From Hymenobacter sp. UV11 (lineage in GTDB: Bacteria; Bacteroidota; Bacteroidia; Cytophagales; Hymenobacteraceae), in NCBI RefSeq assembly GCF_004684095.1, contig NZ_SRII01000001.1, forward strand, positions 248,001-312,000: a DNA stretch of 64,000 nt, given 5' to 3'. A model generated the notes under the pieces. That model saw only the letters and a list, made by a program, of their open reading frames with translations, was not told where the DNA came from and searched no databases. Positions 33,792 through 42,245 of this stretch are shown here, piece after piece; positions within the stretch are counted from its first letter, which is position 1, and the number at the start of each line of letters is the position of its first letter. The translations under genes were made by a program, and so were the position numbers.

Positions 33792-34640
33792 ATGCCCATT
33801 AAACTCGCCGCCAACGCCTACGGTAAAAACGCCGTCAACCTCTCGCGCGTCATCCGCCACGCCGGCCACCACGAGTTTCGGCAGGTGTCGGTGAGCGTGC
33901 GGCTGACCGGCGATTTCGACGCCGCCCACACCCTGGGCGACAACGCACTCATCGTGCCCACCGACACCCAGAAAAACACGGTGTACGCGCTCGCCAAAGA
34001 GCATTTTACGGGTACTATCGAGGCATTTGGGCTGGTGCTGGCGCGGCATTTCGTGTCGCGCAATCCGCAGGTGAGCCAGGCCCGCATCGAAATACTGGAG
34101 CACGCCTGGCAGCGCATGAGCTTCGACGGCCACGACCACCCGCACGCCTTCGTGGGCGGCAGCAACGAAAAGCGCCGCGCCGTGGTAGAGCTACTCGCCA
34201 ATGGCCCCGCCACCGTGTGGGCCGGCCTGAAAGGCCTGATGCTGCTCAAAACCGCCGACTCCGGCTTCGTGGGCTACCCCAAAGACGAGTACACCGTGCT
34301 GCCCGAAACCACCGACCGCATCCTGGCCACCGAGTGCGAGGCCGAGTGGGAATACACCAGCGCCGACCTCGATTTTGAGGCCCTCTACCAAAAAATCCGC
34401 CTCAGCCTGCTGCGCACCTTCTCCGCGCACCAGAGCCTCTCGGTGCAGCACACGCTCTACGCCATCGGCGAAAATATCTTGGAAGAAACCGCCGAGGTAA
34501 AAGAAATCAGCCTCATCATGCCCAATAAGCACCATATTCCCTTCAACCTGGAGCCCTTCGGCCAGCCGAATACGAATGAGGTTTTTGTAGCTACGGATGC
34601 GCCGTTTGGCTACATCACCGGCACGCTGGTGCGGGGATAG
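33792..34640 (+). CDS. Urate oxidase (cofactor-free uricase)
   Basis: The 282-residue enzyme converts urate to 5-hydroxyisourate. Both halves of the tunnel-fold protein are visible: YGKNAVNLSRVIRH near residue 10 (active-site Lys), PTDTQKNTVYALAKEH near 56 (catalytic Thr), and in the second half LKGLMLLKTADSGFVGYPKD and MPNKHHIPFNL near 240. An open frame from 33726 adds 22 non-family residues, so the ATG at 33792 is used. The gene stands divergent from allB. Confidence 0.96.
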   Translation: MPIKLAANAYGKNAVNLSRVIRHAGHHEFRQVSVSVRLTGDFDAAHTLGDNALIVPTDTQKNTVYALAKEHFTGTIEAFGLVLARHFVSRNPQVSQARIEILEHAWQRMSFDGHDHPHAFVGGSNEKRRAVVELLANGPATVWAGLKGLMLLKTADSGFVGYPKDEYTVLPETTDRILATECEAEWEYTSADLDFEALYQKIRLSLLRTFSAHQSLSVQHTLYAIGENILEETAEVKEISLIMPNKHHIPFNLEPFGQPNTNEVFVATDAPFGYITGTLVRG

Positions 34641-34645
34641 CTAAT

Positions 34646-34745
34646 TTGTCATTGAGAGGAGGAACGACGAAGCAATCGCACCAGAACAATTTATGAACGA
34701 CTCGTTCTGATACGATTGCTTCGTCGTTTCTTCTCGCAATGACAA
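34646..34745. repeat. Inverted repeat between uricase gene and xdhC (GTCATTGCGAG/AAGCAATCG family)
   Basis: Arms of 42 bases (34646-34687 and 34704-34745) pair with about five mismatches around a 16-base loop. The inner conserved parts are GTCATTGAGAG and CGACGAAGCAATCGCACCAG. The element begins 5 bases after the uricase stop and ends 19 bases before the xdhC start. A cleaner copy occurs at 45255-45344. Confidence 0.9.
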
Positions 34746-34764
34746 CATCTAATAACCACTCCTA

Positions 34765-35712
34765 ATGCCCCGCCCCCCCCGCGACTTGCCCGCCTGGACC
34801 CTCGCCGCCGCTGCCCTGCGCGCCGGCCAGCCGGCCGCGCTGCTGTGCGTGGTGCGCAGCGAGGGCAGCAGCCCTGGCCGCCAGGGCTTCAAAATGGTCG
34901 TAACGGCCGAGGTCGTAGCCGGCTCCATAGGCGGCGGCATCATGGAGCACAAGTGGGTGGAGCTGGCCCGCCAGCGCCTGCGCGACGGCGACCCTACCCC
35001 CCTGCTGCGCCCCCAGATTCACCGGCGCGAGGCGCCTGCCGACCGCTCGGGCATGATGTGCGCCGGCGAGCAGGAAGTCTTGCTATGGCCGTTGCAACCA
35101 GCTGACTTGCCAGTAGTAGCGGCCATCGAAACGATGCTGCGCAGCCTCAAAGGGGGCGCGTGGGAGGTAAGCGAAGCTGGTGGCTTGCAGCTAGCCTCCG
35201 AAAAGCCGGCCGACTTCTACGCTTACCAGCCCGGCCCTGCGTGGAGCTACCGCGAGCAGCTGGGTTTCCGCGACCACCTCACGATTGTGGGCGGTGGGCA
35301 CGTGAGCCTGGCGCTGTCGCAGCTAGCTAGCACGCTGCAATTTGAGATAACCGTGCTCGACGACCGCGCCGACCTGCCGACCCTCGACGCCAATCCCTAC
35401 GCCCACCACCGCCAGCGGGTGAGCTACGAATCCCTGGCCCTACCCCCCGGCCCGCATCACTACGTAGTCGTCATGACCGTGGGCTACCGCACCGACGCCG
35501 TGGCCCTGCGCCGCCTGCTAGGCCACCAGTATCGCTATCTCGGCGTAATGGGCAGCGCCGCCAAAGTAGCCGAGCTACGCCGGGTGCTGCTGGAAGAAGG
35601 CTTCAACCTGGATGGTTTGCACGGCCCCATCGGCGTGCCGATAAACAGCCGCCTGCCAGAAGAAATCGCGGTGAGCGTGGCGGCGGAATTGATACGGGTG
35701 CGGAATCAGTAG
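34765..35712 (+). CDS. xdhC: XdhC family molybdenum cofactor sulfuration/insertion protein
   Basis: The 315-residue protein supplies sulfurated molybdenum cofactor to xanthine dehydrogenase. N-terminal marks are AALLCVVRSEGSSPGRQGFK (near residue 24) and GSIGGGIMEHKWVELA (near 52); a Rossmann-type C-terminal domain starts at HLTIVGGGHVSLAL (near 172), with DDRADLPTL and GVMGSAAKVAEL later. It is 11 kb from its substrate enzyme genes xdhA/xdhB but still in the purine region. The gene following on the other strand is unrelated. Confidence 0.93.
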   Translation: MPRPPRDLPAWTLAAAALRAGQPAALLCVVRSEGSSPGRQGFKMVVTAEVVAGSIGGGIMEHKWVELARQRLRDGDPTPLLRPQIHRREAPADRSGMMCAGEQEVLLWPLQPADLPVVAAIETMLRSLKGGAWEVSEAGGLQLASEKPADFYAYQPGPAWSYREQLGFRDHLTIVGGGHVSLALSQLASTLQFEITVLDDRADLPTLDANPYAHHRQRVSYESLALPPGPHHYVVVMTVGYRTDAVALRRLLGHQYRYLGVMGSAAKVAELRRVLLEEGFNLDGLHGPIGVPINSRLPEEIAVSVAAELIRVRNQ

Positions 35713-35732
35713 CACGAAGTGGAAACCTCGCG

Positions 35733-37763
35733 CTACAGCCCCACCAGCCGGCGGGCCGGGCCGATGATGGCCAGCTCGGTTTGCCCGACGGGTTTCTGGG
35801 CGGCGTCGAGCTGGAGCTTGGCGGCGGCTTGCCAGCCGGGCGGCGGCGCCTGGCCCTGCGCCAGCTGCGTGAGGCGCTCGCTGAGCAAGTTGGCGACAAT
35901 GCTGAGCTGGGCGGCCAGCGGCGCATATTCGGCCAGGCTGGGGCTCAGCACAAACAGGGGGGGTAGGGCCTCGGTGGCGCGCTGCCAGCCGGCGAGTTGA
36001 TTTTGCAGGCTGGCTAGCTGGCGCTGGGCGGTTGGCGAGAGGGTAGGGGGCGCGGCCGGAAACTTGGGCACCGCGATGCTCAGCTCAGCCACCAGGCTAT
36101 CGGCCGTGGCGCCGAAGCGGCGAGCTACGTCCGACTCGGCCGGGGCGGCGTCCACGAGGCGGGTAAGGGGCGTTTCGGTGGTGTATTTGAAGCCCTGGAA
36201 GTGGCGCTTGTACTCTTTTACTGGCTCTATGACCGAGGCCAGGGTTTGCAGGGAGGGTAGGGCGGCCGGGTAGGGCGCGGCCAATTGGCGCAGCAGCGCG
36301 GCCGGAGCGCGCCGGTGGCGCAGGCCCAGCGCGTCCAGCTCCTCGCTCACGAAGGCCAGGCGGCGGTACATGTCGGGCACGTCCTGGCTCAGGGCGGCGG
36401 GGCTCCAGAGGCGCTCGGCCACGGCGGCGGCGCGGGGCCACACCCGGCTCTCGTAGATAACGCTGTCGGCAAACTCGCTCCACATTTCGGCCTCGCCGCC
36501 CAGCACGCGGCTTTGCAGCGAGTCGGGGATTCCCTGCAACGGGTCGGCGGCGTAGTGGCTGGCGGCCGTGAAGTAGAGGTCGAGGTAGTAGCCGTTGGCG
36601 CGCAGGGCTGGGTGGCGCTGGCTCACGGCTTCGAGCACGCCCTTGGGGCCGCGCCAGCTCTCAATCACGACCGGCGCGGGCAGGTCGGGGCCCAGAATCT
36701 CATCCCAGCCTACCATCGTCTTGCCCAGCTTTTGCAAAATGGTCAGCATCCGGCGGTTGAAGTAGTTCTGCAGCTGGTGCTTGTCCACTACCCCCTTGGT
36801 CGTGACAAAGCCTTTTTCTTTCATGAAAGCCACAATGCGCGGGCTGTGGCGCCACTGCCGGCCATCGTTCTCATCGCCGCCGATGTGGAAATACTTATCC
36901 GGAAACAGCCCGCTCATCTCGGTCAGCACCGAGTCGAGCATGGTGTAGGTGCCCTCGCGGGTGGGGTCGAGGGCAATGTTGAGCACGCCCCAGCGCACGG
37001 GCAGGGTCTTGATGGAATCGTTGGAGGCCAGGCGGGGGTAGGCGGCCAGCAGCGCCCCGGTGTGGCCCGGCAGGTCAAATTCGGGCACCACCCGAATGCC
37101 GCGCTGCGTGGCATAGCGCACCACCTCGCGCACCTCGGCCTGGGTGTAGTAGCCGGTGGCGCCGGCCACGGTGTGCAGGCGCGGAAATAGCTTGCTCTCC
37201 ACGCGCCAACCCTGGTCGTCGCTCAGGTGCCAGTGCAGCACGTTGAGCTTCACGGCGGCCATGCCATCAATATTGCGCTTGATAACGGCCACCGGCAGAA
37301 AGTGCCGCGCCGGGTCAATCATGAGCCCGCGCCAGGCAAAGCGTGGCTGGTCGCGGATGTCGCAAAGCTGCGCCCGCCAGCCGCGCGGCGTGCTCTCAAT
37401 AACCTGTCGAAACGTGGCCAGCCCGCGCTGAATTCCCAGCGGCGAGGCAGCCGTGAGGCTCGCGCCGGCCGCTGTGATATGTAAGCGGTAGCTCTCGTCA
37501 GTCGAGCCGGCCGGGCCGGTGACCTGGCGGTGCAGGGCCAGCAGCGGCGCGGTAGCAAAGCGGTAGTGGCCAGCCTGCCAGGTAGCCTGCGCCGGCACCG
37601 GCAGCAGCGGGCGCTGGGCGTGGGCAAGTAAGCTCGAAAAAACCAGGAAGATTTTCGCACAGAGTTTAACCGGAGTTAAGAAGGAGTTCCACGGAGAAAG
37701 TCGTCTAAAAACTCGGTGAAACTCCTTTTTAACTCCGGTTAAACTCTGTGCGAAAATCTTCAT
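35733..37763 (-). CDS. Beta-N-acetylhexosaminidase, GH20, with a palindrome-derived N-terminal insert
   Basis: The enzyme hydrolyses terminal N-acetylhexosamine residues and is expected to be exported. The catalytic Asp-Glu pair is in YFHIGGDEN (near residue 293), and DPARHFLPVAVIKRNIDGMA and HWHLSDDQGWRVE are typical of the GH20 TIM barrel. The 676-residue frame begins with an ATG at 37763 that overlaps the stop of the DUF58 gene. Its first 50 residues are odd: after MKIF comes a 35-residue segment encoded by a palindrome (37647-37761), then KIFLVFSSLLAHAQ. Removing the insert would give MKIFLVFSSLLAHAQ, a normal signal peptide. Whether the longer form is exported is unclear; no other good start codon precedes the hydrophobic core. 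Confidence 0.88.
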   Translation of the reverse strand: MKIFAQSLTGVKKEFHRVFRRLSPWNSFLTPVKLCAKIFLVFSSLLAHAQRPLLPVPAQATWQAGHYRFATAPLLALHRQVTGPAGSTDESYRLHITAAGASLTAASPLGIQRGLATFRQVIESTPRGWRAQLCDIRDQPRFAWRGLMIDPARHFLPVAVIKRNIDGMAAVKLNVLHWHLSDDQGWRVESKLFPRLHTVAGATGYYTQAEVREVVRYATQRGIRVVPEFDLPGHTGALLAAYPRLASNDSIKTLPVRWGVLNIALDPTREGTYTMLDSVLTEMSGLFPDKYFHIGGDENDGRQWRHSPRIVAFMKEKGFVTTKGVVDKHQLQNYFNRRMLTILQKLGKTMVGWDEILGPDLPAPVVIESWRGPKGVLEAVSQRHPALRANGYYLDLYFTAASHYAADPLQGIPDSLQSRVLGGEAEMWSEFADSVIYESRVWPRAAAVAERLWSPAALSQDVPDMYRRLAFVSEELDALGLRHRRAPAALLRQLAAPYPAALPSLQTLASVIEPVKEYKRHFQGFKYTTETPLTRLVDAAPAESDVARRFGATADSLVAELSIAVPKFPAAPPTLSPTAQRQLASLQNQLAGWQRATEALPPLFVLSPSLAEYAPLAAQLSIVANLLSERLTQLAQGQAPPPGWQAAAKLQLDAAQKPVGQTELAIIGPARRLVGL
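37647..37761. repeat. Palindromic element translated in frame at the 5' end of the GH20 gene
   Basis: Arms 37647-37692 and 37716-37761 (46 bases, two mismatches) surround a 23-base centre. The motif CGCACAGAGTTTAACCGGAG occurs in both. On the - strand its first bases complete the TGA stop of the DUF58 gene and the ATG of the GH20 gene, and the element stays open in the GH20 frame. It encodes residues of the predicted N-terminus, the second arm giving LTPVKLCAKIF. Confidence 0.93.
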
Positions 37764-39109
37764 ATGAGTCCCCTGGCCTTGAATTCCAGGTATTTATTTA
37801 TCGTGTTCACCGTCAGCAATTGCGGCGGAGTAAGCAGTGCCTGAATGCCGTAGCGCTGAAGCTCCAGCACAATCTGGCGCTTTTCCTGCTGAAATTTCTC
37901 GGCGATGGTTTGGTTATATACGTCGGCCGTCGTGTCGGCTGGCGCGTCGAGGAAGGTGCGCAGCTCGGTGTTTTCGAAGAAAACCACCAGCAGCAAATGC
38001 GCCTTGCTCAGGGCACGCAGGTAGGGCAACTGCCGTTCCATCCCCTGCAACGTCTCAAAGTTGGTGAACAAAATTAGCAAACTGCGCTGCTTAATCTTGG
38101 CGCGCACCGTGGCGTAGAGGCGCTCGTAGTCGGTTTCGAGGTACTGAGTCTTCTGGCGATACAGCACTTCCAGAATGGTGCGCAGGTGGCCCGGCCGGCG
38201 CTCGGCGGCCACCGTGGCACCGGGCTTGTTCGCGAACGTAATCAGCCCCGCCTTGTCGTGCTTGATGAGTGCAATGTTGCTCATGACCAGCGTGGCATTG
38301 ATGGCGTAGTCGAGCAGGCTCAGGCCCTCAAATGGCATCCGCATCACCCGGCCCTTGTCGATGAGGCAATACACCTGCTGGGCGCGCTCGTCCTGAAAGT
38401 GGTTGACTACCAGTGTATCACTGCCCCCGCCGGCACGCCGGGCGCTGGCCTTCCAGTTGATGGTGCGCGGGTCGTCGCCCCCGGCGTAGGGCCTTATTTG
38501 CTCAAACTCCATGCTCTGCCCCACCCGCCGGATGCGCTTCACGCCCACCTCCGTGAGGCGGTTGTGGATGGCCAGCAGCTCGTACTGCCGCATCTGTAAA
38601 AACGACGGGTACACCGGCACCACCCTACCCCCCTCTTCGCAGCGGAAGCGCCGCCGCACCAGCCGCAGCGGCGAGGCCGCGTACACGTTCAGGGCCCCAA
38701 ACTCGTATTCGCCGCGCTTGGTCGGCCGCAATTGGTAAGTGATAACCTGGGTCTGCCCCGGCGCAATGCTGGCCTCAAACAGCACATCGCGCCGCTGAAA
38801 CTGGTGCGGAATCTCGTCAATCACTTCCATCTGAATACCAAACCGGTAGCGGCTTTCCAGGAATAACTTTACCTCGTTGTCGTCGCCGTTCGAAAGCTTG
38901 TCGCCCAGCACCCGCCGCCCAAAAAGGGGGGTAGGGCTGCCCTTGGTCGGCGCATAAAGTAGCGCCGCATCGAGCAGCGTCAGCAGCCCCGCTGCGCCCA
39001 GCAGAATTTCCATCGGCCCCAGCAGCCAGGGCAGGAAAAACGCCACCACGAAGCCCGCGATGAGCGCGGCGCAGAGGTAAAAAAAGCGACGGGTGAGGAA
39101 GAGGGACAC
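37760..39109 (-). CDS. DUF58 domain protein
   Basis: The 449-residue protein has two N-terminal membrane helices and a C-terminal DUF58 (von Willebrand A-like) domain, seen in MEFEQIRPYAGGDDPRTINW (near residue 205) followed by KASARR, then YCLIDKGRVM. DUF58 proteins work with MoxR ATPases as chaperone or assembly systems at the membrane. The open frame runs to 39325, but from 39110 outward it reads through the inserted repeat and the GxxExxY remnant; a GTG at 39109 starts the family-like VSLFLTRRFFYL, so I chose it. The stop overlaps the ATG of the GH20 gene. Confidence 0.87.
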   Translation of the reverse strand: MSLFLTRRFFYLCAALIAGFVVAFFLPWLLGPMEILLGAAGLLTLLDAALLYAPTKGSPTPLFGRRVLGDKLSNGDDNEVKLFLESRYRFGIQMEVIDEIPHQFQRRDVLFEASIAPGQTQVITYQLRPTKRGEYEFGALNVYAASPLRLVRRRFRCEEGGRVVPVYPSFLQMRQYELLAIHNRLTEVGVKRIRRVGQSMEFEQIRPYAGGDDPRTINWKASARRAGGGSDTLVVNHFQDERAQQVYCLIDKGRVMRMPFEGLSLLDYAINATLVMSNIALIKHDKAGLITFANKPGATVAAERRPGHLRTILEVLYRQKTQYLETDYERLYATVRAKIKQRSLLILFTNFETLQGMERQLPYLRALSKAHLLLVVFFENTELRTFLDAPADTTADVYNQTIAEKFQQEKRQIVLELQRYGIQALLTPPQLLTVNTINKYLEFKARGLI

Positions 39110-39617
39110 GGTTATGGTTCGGGAAGTTACCGCTGAGGTGCGCGGTGGTTTACGCAGAGGTTCGCTGAGAATCGTCCAGGCCGTTGACTTTGCGCACGAT
39201 GCCTTCTTTAAGGCGTGACACATTAAAATTGATAAGCAAACCGAGTTTGTGGCCTGATAGCTTGAGATAAGTAAGTAGCTGCATAGGATGCACCTCCATA
39301 ATGGACTCGATAGACTTGATTTCAACTACCACCCGGTTCTCCACCAGCAAATCCATGCGGAAGCCCACATCCATGCCTACGCCCTTGTACACCATTGGCA
39401 AGGGTACCTGGGCCTTCCGCCAGCAAGCCCGCCTGCCGCAGCTCAAACTGCAAGGCTGTTTCATAAACCGACTCCAGCAGCCCCGGCCCCGACTCAGTAT
39501 GCACTTCAAAAGCTGCCTTCCGAATCAAGTAAGAAATATCGTTCTCCTGCATAAAACTCAGCGAACCTCAGCGTTTTACCACCGCGCACCTCAGCGGTAA
39601 CTTCCCGAACCATAACC
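39110..39617. mobile_element. 508-bp inverted-repeat unit carrying a GxxExxY gene, inserted between moxR and the DUF58 gene
   Basis: Perfect 40-base arms at 39110-39149 and 39578-39617 (core GAAGTTACCGCTGAGGTGCG) are followed inward by a second matched block, AGGTTCGCTGAG at 39158-39169 and its complement at 39557-39568. The outer ends coincide with the last base of the moxR stop codon and the base before the DUF58 start, so the unit occupies exactly the gap between two genes that are normally adjacent. Inside is one frameshifted gene. No direct target duplication is obvious. That it moved as a unit is inferred from the boundaries. Confidence 0.75.
39150..39552 (-). pseudogene. GxxExxY family protein (PD-(D/E)XK-like), frameshifted
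   Basis: The N-terminal part (ATG at 39552) reads MQENDISYLIRKAAFEVHTE and then SGPGLLESVYETAL, which carries the family motif GPGLLESVY. The C-terminal part is in another frame: VYKGVGMDVGFRMDLLVENR then VVVEIKSIESIMEVHPMQLL and LGLLINF. The core D and E-x-K of a PD-(D/E)XK nuclease fold are visible in FRMDLL and VEIKS. The frames join if one G is removed at about 39409-39414, so the gene is broken by a 1-base shift unless this is a sequencing error. The last codons (SQRTSA) lie inside the repeat arm. Confidence 0.85.
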
Positions 39618-40687
39618 TACCGCGGCACCTCCACGCTCTGCACAATCGCCCGCACCACCTCATCGGCCGTGCCGCCTTCCATCTCGCGCTCAGGCGTGAG
39701 CATAATGCGGTGGCGCAACACCGGCGCGGCCAGAAACTGCACGTCCTCGGGCGTCACGAAGTCGCGGCCGCGCAGGGCGGCCAGCGCCTTGGCGCCGTTG
39801 AGCAGCGCGATGCTGGCGCGGGGCGACGCGCCCAGGTACAGCGCCTTGTGCGCCCGCGTGTGGCCCACTATTTTGGCAATGTATTCGAGCACGTTGGCCT
39901 CCACGCGCTGCCGGCCCACTTGCTGGCGCAGCGCGGCCAGGTCAGAGGCGGAAAGCACCGCTTTTACTTTTTCTAATGGCGTGCCGCCGAAGCCGCTGTG
40001 GTGACCCTGCAAAATCTGGATTTCCTCGGCCAGAGTGGGGTAGCCCACGTTGAGCTTGAAGAGAAAGCGGTCGAGCTGGGCCTCGGGCAGGCGGTAGGTA
40101 CCTTCTTGCTCGATAGGGTTTTGCGTAGCCAGCACCACAAAAGGCGTAGTCATGTGGTGCGTGGTGCCGTCCTGGGTCACGGTGCGCTCCTCCATCACCT
40201 CAAACAGCGCCGACTGGGTCTTGGCCGGAGCGCGGTTGATTTCGTCAATCAGGACCACGCTGGCGAAAATGGGGCCGGGCCGAAACTCGAAATCGCCCTG
40301 CGCCGGCCGGAAAATACTGGTGCCCAGCACATCGGCCGGCATCAGGTCGGGCGTAAACTGGAGGCGGCTGAACGGCACGTCGAGCGTGCGGGCCAGGAGC
40401 TTGGCGGTGAGGGTTTTGGCCACGCCGGGCACGCCCTCCAGCAGCACGTGGCCATCGGCGAGCAGGGCCGTGAGCAGCAGCTCCAGCAAATCCTGCTGGC
40501 CCACTATTACCTGCCCGATTTGCTCGCGCACGGCCTGGGTGCGGGCCGTGAGCTGCGCCAAGTCGGTGCGCGGGGCAAAGGCTTCGGCCGGCACATCGGA
40601 TGTCGCAGCCGCAGGCATGGCGGCCGCTTCGGGCGCGAGCGGGGGGGTAGGGCTGGCGGGGTCGGGTAAGTGAGTTTCGGGTTCCAT
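39617..40687 (-). CDS. MoxR-family AAA ATPase
   Basis: The 356-residue protein has a Walker A motif (LEGVPGVAKTLTAKLLA, near residue 80), Walker B with VVLIDEINRAPAKTQSALFE (near 141-160), sensor region VLATQNPIEQEGTYRLPEAQ (near 178) and the MoxR lid. MoxR ATPases cooperate with DUF58/VWA proteins encoded beside them. The first 40 residues are Pro/Ala-rich and of low complexity. Its stop codon is shared with the end of the GxxExxY repeat unit. The region upstream (40688-40888) is AT-rich and contains no gene. Confidence 0.95.
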   Translation of the reverse strand: MEPETHLPDPASPTPPLAPEAAAMPAAATSDVPAEAFAPRTDLAQLTARTQAVREQIGQVIVGQQDLLELLLTALLADGHVLLEGVPGVAKTLTAKLLARTLDVPFSRLQFTPDLMPADVLGTSIFRPAQGDFEFRPGPIFASVVLIDEINRAPAKTQSALFEVMEERTVTQDGTTHHMTTPFVVLATQNPIEQEGTYRLPEAQLDRFLFKLNVGYPTLAEEIQILQGHHSGFGGTPLEKVKAVLSASDLAALRQQVGRQRVEANVLEYIAKIVGHTRAHKALYLGASPRASIALLNGAKALAALRGRDFVTPEDVQFLAAPVLRHRIMLTPEREMEGGTADEVVRAIVQSVEVPR

Positions 40688-40888
40688 GAAACGTGGCGAA
40701 GCCGGATAATTAAGTAGCGAATAATAAGTGGTTGCCTACCGCGCCGGGCCCTAACTTGCAGACCAACAAAGCACGAAACAGTCGAAAAAACGCGCAAAAA
40801 GTGCCTCAGATTAGCTTTAAAGCAAGTTTATTAGTAAAGTGCAATTTGCTAAAAAGGCCAATTCCCGGCACAGTGCAAAAGTGATTTT

Positions 40889-42232
40889 TCATCGGCTTTC
40901 GCGCTTAAAATCCTGAATGGCGCGGCTCAAGATAAGCAGCTCGCGGTCCGTCACGGCGGGCGCGGTGCGCGCGAAGTTGATGAGCCGTACCAGCTCATCC
41001 ACGCGGGGGCGCGGCACGCCAGCCTTCTGGCTCAGGCGCTCGCGGAAGGCGTCGTCGGCCAGGTCGGGGGTAGGCTCGTGGAAGCGGGTGCGGAGGTAAT
41101 CCAGAAAGAGGGCGGTTTTCTTTTCGGCAATGCGAGCGTGGTTGCGGCCCTGCTGGTAGAGGCCCGCCACGGTGCGCGTGAAAAGCAGCGTAGTATTGGG
41201 CAAGGGCTTAATAACGGGAATAATGCGCTGCCGCCGCCGCGCCTCCACCAGCACAAACAGCAGGCCCGTGGCCAGCAGCAGGTAGTAAGCGGTGCGCAGC
41301 GCCGGGTGGCCCAGCACCACCCGCAGCACCGACTGCTCGCCGGCGCGGCCCTGCTTCTGGTACTCATCCCACCACACCGGCCGGCCGGCGGGCAGCGCCG
41401 AGAGCGCCGCAAACGCAAAATCGGCGGTGCGGGGCCGCAGCAGCCAATAGTTACCGAAAGCCAGCGGCACCGAGCACAGGTAAAAATGACCGCGCCCGTG
41501 GTCGAGGCGCAGCAGCACCGGCCGGCCCTGGGCATCGGCGGCGAGGGTAGCGCCCTGGTGTGCCCGCCGCTTGGTGAGGGCCAGCCGGTAGCCCGCGGCC
41601 GAGGTATTGAACCAGAACGCCGCGCCCGCCGCGCCCGCGCCTAGCAGGTGCAGCGCCACCGAGTCGCGCCGGCCCAGGCCGGGAGCCAGCACGCGCGCCA
41701 AAGTCGAGTCGACCGGGTAGGTGCGGAAGCCCAGCGTATCGGCCAGCGAACCCGCGCGGCGACTTGCCGAAAAATCTTCGGCTGCGATGAACACGTCGTG
41801 GCCCTGCGCCACGAAGCGCAGCAGGGCATTCGTTTCTAGCCGGCTGGCCGCAAATTCCTGGTTGATAAAAATATACTGCGCACGGGTGGCAACCATGGGT
41901 AGGGAGGTGGCTTCGAGCGTGGCGGCGGCCGCGTCGTTGGCGGCATCTACCGAGTCGTTGTCGAAGGTGACGTTTTCGGAGCGGCCGGTGCGTAGCTGGG
42001 GCTCCTCGCTGCCCAGCAGCTGGTTGAAGATGGGCAGGCGCACGTTGGCCACCGAGTCGGTGCCCAGCACCTGCGGCAGCACATCAAGCAGCACATAAGT
42101 GCCGTACGGAATCTTGTCCTTGCTGCTGAGCGTGGGCGACCAGTCGAGGGGCTTGGGGCGGTAATATTCCAGCGCCACGTAGCCCCCGAACAGGGCCATA
42201 ATACCGAGCAGATACCAGCGGAAGGTAGTCAC
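40889..42232 (-). CDS. DUF4350 domain membrane protein
   Basis: The product (447 residues from a GTG at 42232) has a single N-terminal helix beginning VTTFRWYLLGIMALFGGYVA, a DUF4350-type globular domain (KDKIPYGTYVLLDVLPQVLG near residue 45, GHDVFIAAEDFS near 137), another helix near 330 and a cytoplasmic tail. Longer reading to 42400 gives Arg/Pro-rich residues that are antisense-like to the next gene and not family-like. DUF4350 proteins belong to the MoxR/DUF58/DUF4129 cluster; their role is unknown. Confidence 0.85.
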   Translation of the reverse strand: MTTFRWYLLGIMALFGGYVALEYYRPKPLDWSPTLSSKDKIPYGTYVLLDVLPQVLGTDSVANVRLPIFNQLLGSEEPQLRTGRSENVTFDNDSVDAANDAAAATLEATSLPMVATRAQYIFINQEFAASRLETNALLRFVAQGHDVFIAAEDFSASRRAGSLADTLGFRTYPVDSTLARVLAPGLGRRDSVALHLLGAGAAGAAFWFNTSAAGYRLALTKRRAHQGATLAADAQGRPVLLRLDHGRGHFYLCSVPLAFGNYWLLRPRTADFAFAALSALPAGRPVWWDEYQKQGRAGEQSVLRVVLGHPALRTAYYLLLATGLLFVLVEARRRQRIIPVIKPLPNTTLLFTRTVAGLYQQGRNHARIAEKKTALFLDYLRTRFHEPTPDLADDAFRERLSQKAGVPRPRVDELVRLINFARTAPAVTDRELLILSRAIQDFKRESR

Positions 42233-42245
42233 AGTGCGTAGCGGA

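Noticed and set aside
36285-37190. Open + strand frame opposite the GH20 gene
   Set aside because: Val/Ala/His-rich antisense composition; the GH20 catalytic motif is on the - strand.
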